Source: JAXGXJ01 sp963829545
Lineage (GTDB): Bacteria > Actinomycetota > Thermoleophilia > RBG-16-64-13
Assembly: GCA_963829545.1 (NCBI GenBank)
Contig: CAWHIX010000001.1
Coordinates: 150,566-214,565 of the forward strand
Length of the DNA stretch: 64,000 nt
Direction of reading: 5' to 3'
Position numbers and translations under genes: made by a program. Below, piece after piece: positions 63,109 through 64,000 of this stretch (position 1 is its first letter; each line of letters opens with the position of its first letter). The notes below the pieces were generated by a model. It was not told where the DNA came from. It did not search any database and worked only from the letters and a program-made list of their open reading frames with translations.

Positions 63109-63935
63109 TCAGCCCTGCCAATACTTCTCCGCATGGACCTGTCCGGGTTCGTCTCTCGCGTCTTCTTTGAACCCCTCTTGCGCCAACAACTCGGTCATGA
63201 CCCGATCATGTGCGGGCTGCCGCACATGAAGACGTGCGTGTCTTCCGGACCTGGGGGGGAGCCCCACGCCCGTTCGAGGAGGCCGCTCTTCCATACGTCC
63301 TGGACGTGGCCTATCGCGCCCTTCCAGGGAACCGGCTCTTTCTCGGGCCGGCTGACTACCGGGATGTAGGTCACGTTGGGGCGGAGGTGCTGCATGGCCA
63401 TCAGGATGGACCGGTATCCCAGGTCCCACGAATGTCGCACGCCGTGGACGATCGCTATCCGACGCTGCGACGGGAATCTCAGGTGGGTGCTCAGCATGCT
63501 CACGAAAGGCGCCAGACCCGAACTGGTGGCGACCAGGACCAGATTCGCGTCCTCCGGGATCCGGGAAGGGTCGAAGGCGAACCTGCCGACCACCCGGGGC
63601 GAGAGGTACACGCGGTCACCGATCTTGAGGTCGAACAGACGAGGCGTGAGCGTGCCGCCCGGCACCAGGGCGATGTAGAACTCGAGGAACTCGCGGTTCA
63701 CCGGGGACGAGGCGATGGAATAGGCACGTTTGATCAGCTTGTCCGCGTCCGGTGCGGGATCCTCGGGCTCTCCAAGGGCGCAGCGAGACGCAGAGCCGAA
63801 CAACCCCAGCGAGGCGAACTGACCGGGTTCATAGTCGGGAAGATCCCAGCCGTCCGGTACCACCTGCAGGATCATGAGCCACGGGGAGACCTCGTTACGC
63901 AGAGTGACTACCGCGTTCAAAGACTGCTCGGCCAT
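63109..63935 (-). CDS. Ferredoxin-NADP reductase-type flavoprotein, one frame disruption
   Basis: About 275 residues. An FAD-binding barrel with RAYSIASSP (flavin-contact motif) is followed by an NAD(P) domain (LVLVATSSGLAPFVSML, then IVHGVRHSWDLGYR). After one shift near 63205 it ends GFKEDARDEPGQVHAEKYW, the diagnostic FNR C-terminus. It exchanges electrons between NADPH and ferredoxin or flavodoxin. GGAGGGAGAA lies just upstream of the ATG. Convergent with the RdhA-like gene; supply of electrons to it is possible but unproven. Confidence 0.85.
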
Positions 63936-64000
63936 ATCGTTCTCCCTCCTATGAACCTGGGCGGCCGAGATGGCCGTACGCCGCCGCCGGACAGTACATC
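63936..64000. other. Window end, upstream region of the FNR gene
   Basis: Contains the ribosome site of the FNR gene. Nothing else is visible before the window ends. Confidence 0.4.

Overview
The window is high-GC DNA whose proteins look most like those of an anaerobic or facultatively anaerobic Actinomycetota lineage. The clues are Thr-rich lipoprotein linkers, DUF4389/DUF4386 membrane proteins, an S-layer-homology protein, small PadR and TetR regulators, DUF5654 and LppM-like proteins, a reductive-dehalogenase-like protein, and tungstate and fluoride handling genes. This placement is an inference from gene style. No rRNA gene or unambiguous phylogenetic marker is present; carB, metF and tadA would be the best genes to place it.

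Layout. 0-2.8 kb: a TetR regulator and an MMPL exporter, with an operator palindrome. 2.9-10 kb: a pseudokinase, a DUF1295 membrane protein, a cupin, an amidohydrolase-PadR-alcohol dehydrogenase operon, and a STAS-ThrE exporter pair. 10-17.5 kb: an alpha/beta hydrolase, a DUF4389-membrane protein-DUF4386 chain with ATGA overlaps, a methyltransferase, and a PadR/permease-prefix pair with a palindromic operator. 17.5-27 kb: small Cys-rich and flavin-fold proteins, an apparent GNAT-dCMP deaminase fusion, a TetR/DUF4386 divergent pair with twin operators, a MoaD-like protein, metF, a second dehydrogenase/cupin pair, DUF5654 and a Gly-rich lipoprotein. 27-31 kb: an AdoMet-decarboxylase-like gene followed by a GNAT/N-acyl-amino-acid-synthase-like gene, convergent with a GGDEF-EAL protein. 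31-37.6 kb: a scarred region with an IS3 remnant, fragments of a tRNA-Ser, one intact tRNA-Ser(CGA), a diverged duplicate holding a tRNA pseudogene, remnants of genes whose full versions lie at 10-13 kb, and a lone CRISPR-repeat-like sequence. 37.7-47.6 kb: GspE/PilB ATPase, CDF exporter, tadA, an orphan ABC binding protein and carB. 47.8-54.4 kb: three exported proteins sharing one domain beside a tungstate-type ABC transporter. 54.4-60.8 kb: an NrpR-like regulator divergent from an operon for a NuoE/NuoF/NuoG-N-like NADH module plus an FMN-binding glutamate-synthase-family protein. 60.8-64 kb: fluoride riboswitch and fluC/crcB, a reductive-dehalogenase-like gene, a fluC fragment and a ferredoxin-NADP reductase-like gene.

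Many otherwise well-conserved genes are interrupted by single-base shifts: the MMPL exporter, the 2.1 kb TetR, ThrE, the 12 kb membrane protein, GGDEF-EAL, GspE, carB, the Thr-rich lipoprotein, all three tungstate transporter genes, NuoF, RdhA and FNR. Both insertions and deletions occur, often in short homopolymers or dinucleotide runs, and both sides of each break stay conserved. I read this mainly as assembly or consensus error, so such genes are given as single CDS entries spanning their frames. Type 'pseudogene' is kept for truncated remnants.

The most interesting units are the NrpR-like/NADH-module/glutamate-synthase-family operon with its two identical 14-bp palindromes, the exported domain family clustered with tungstate uptake, and the AdoMet-decarboxylase-like/acyltransferase pair.
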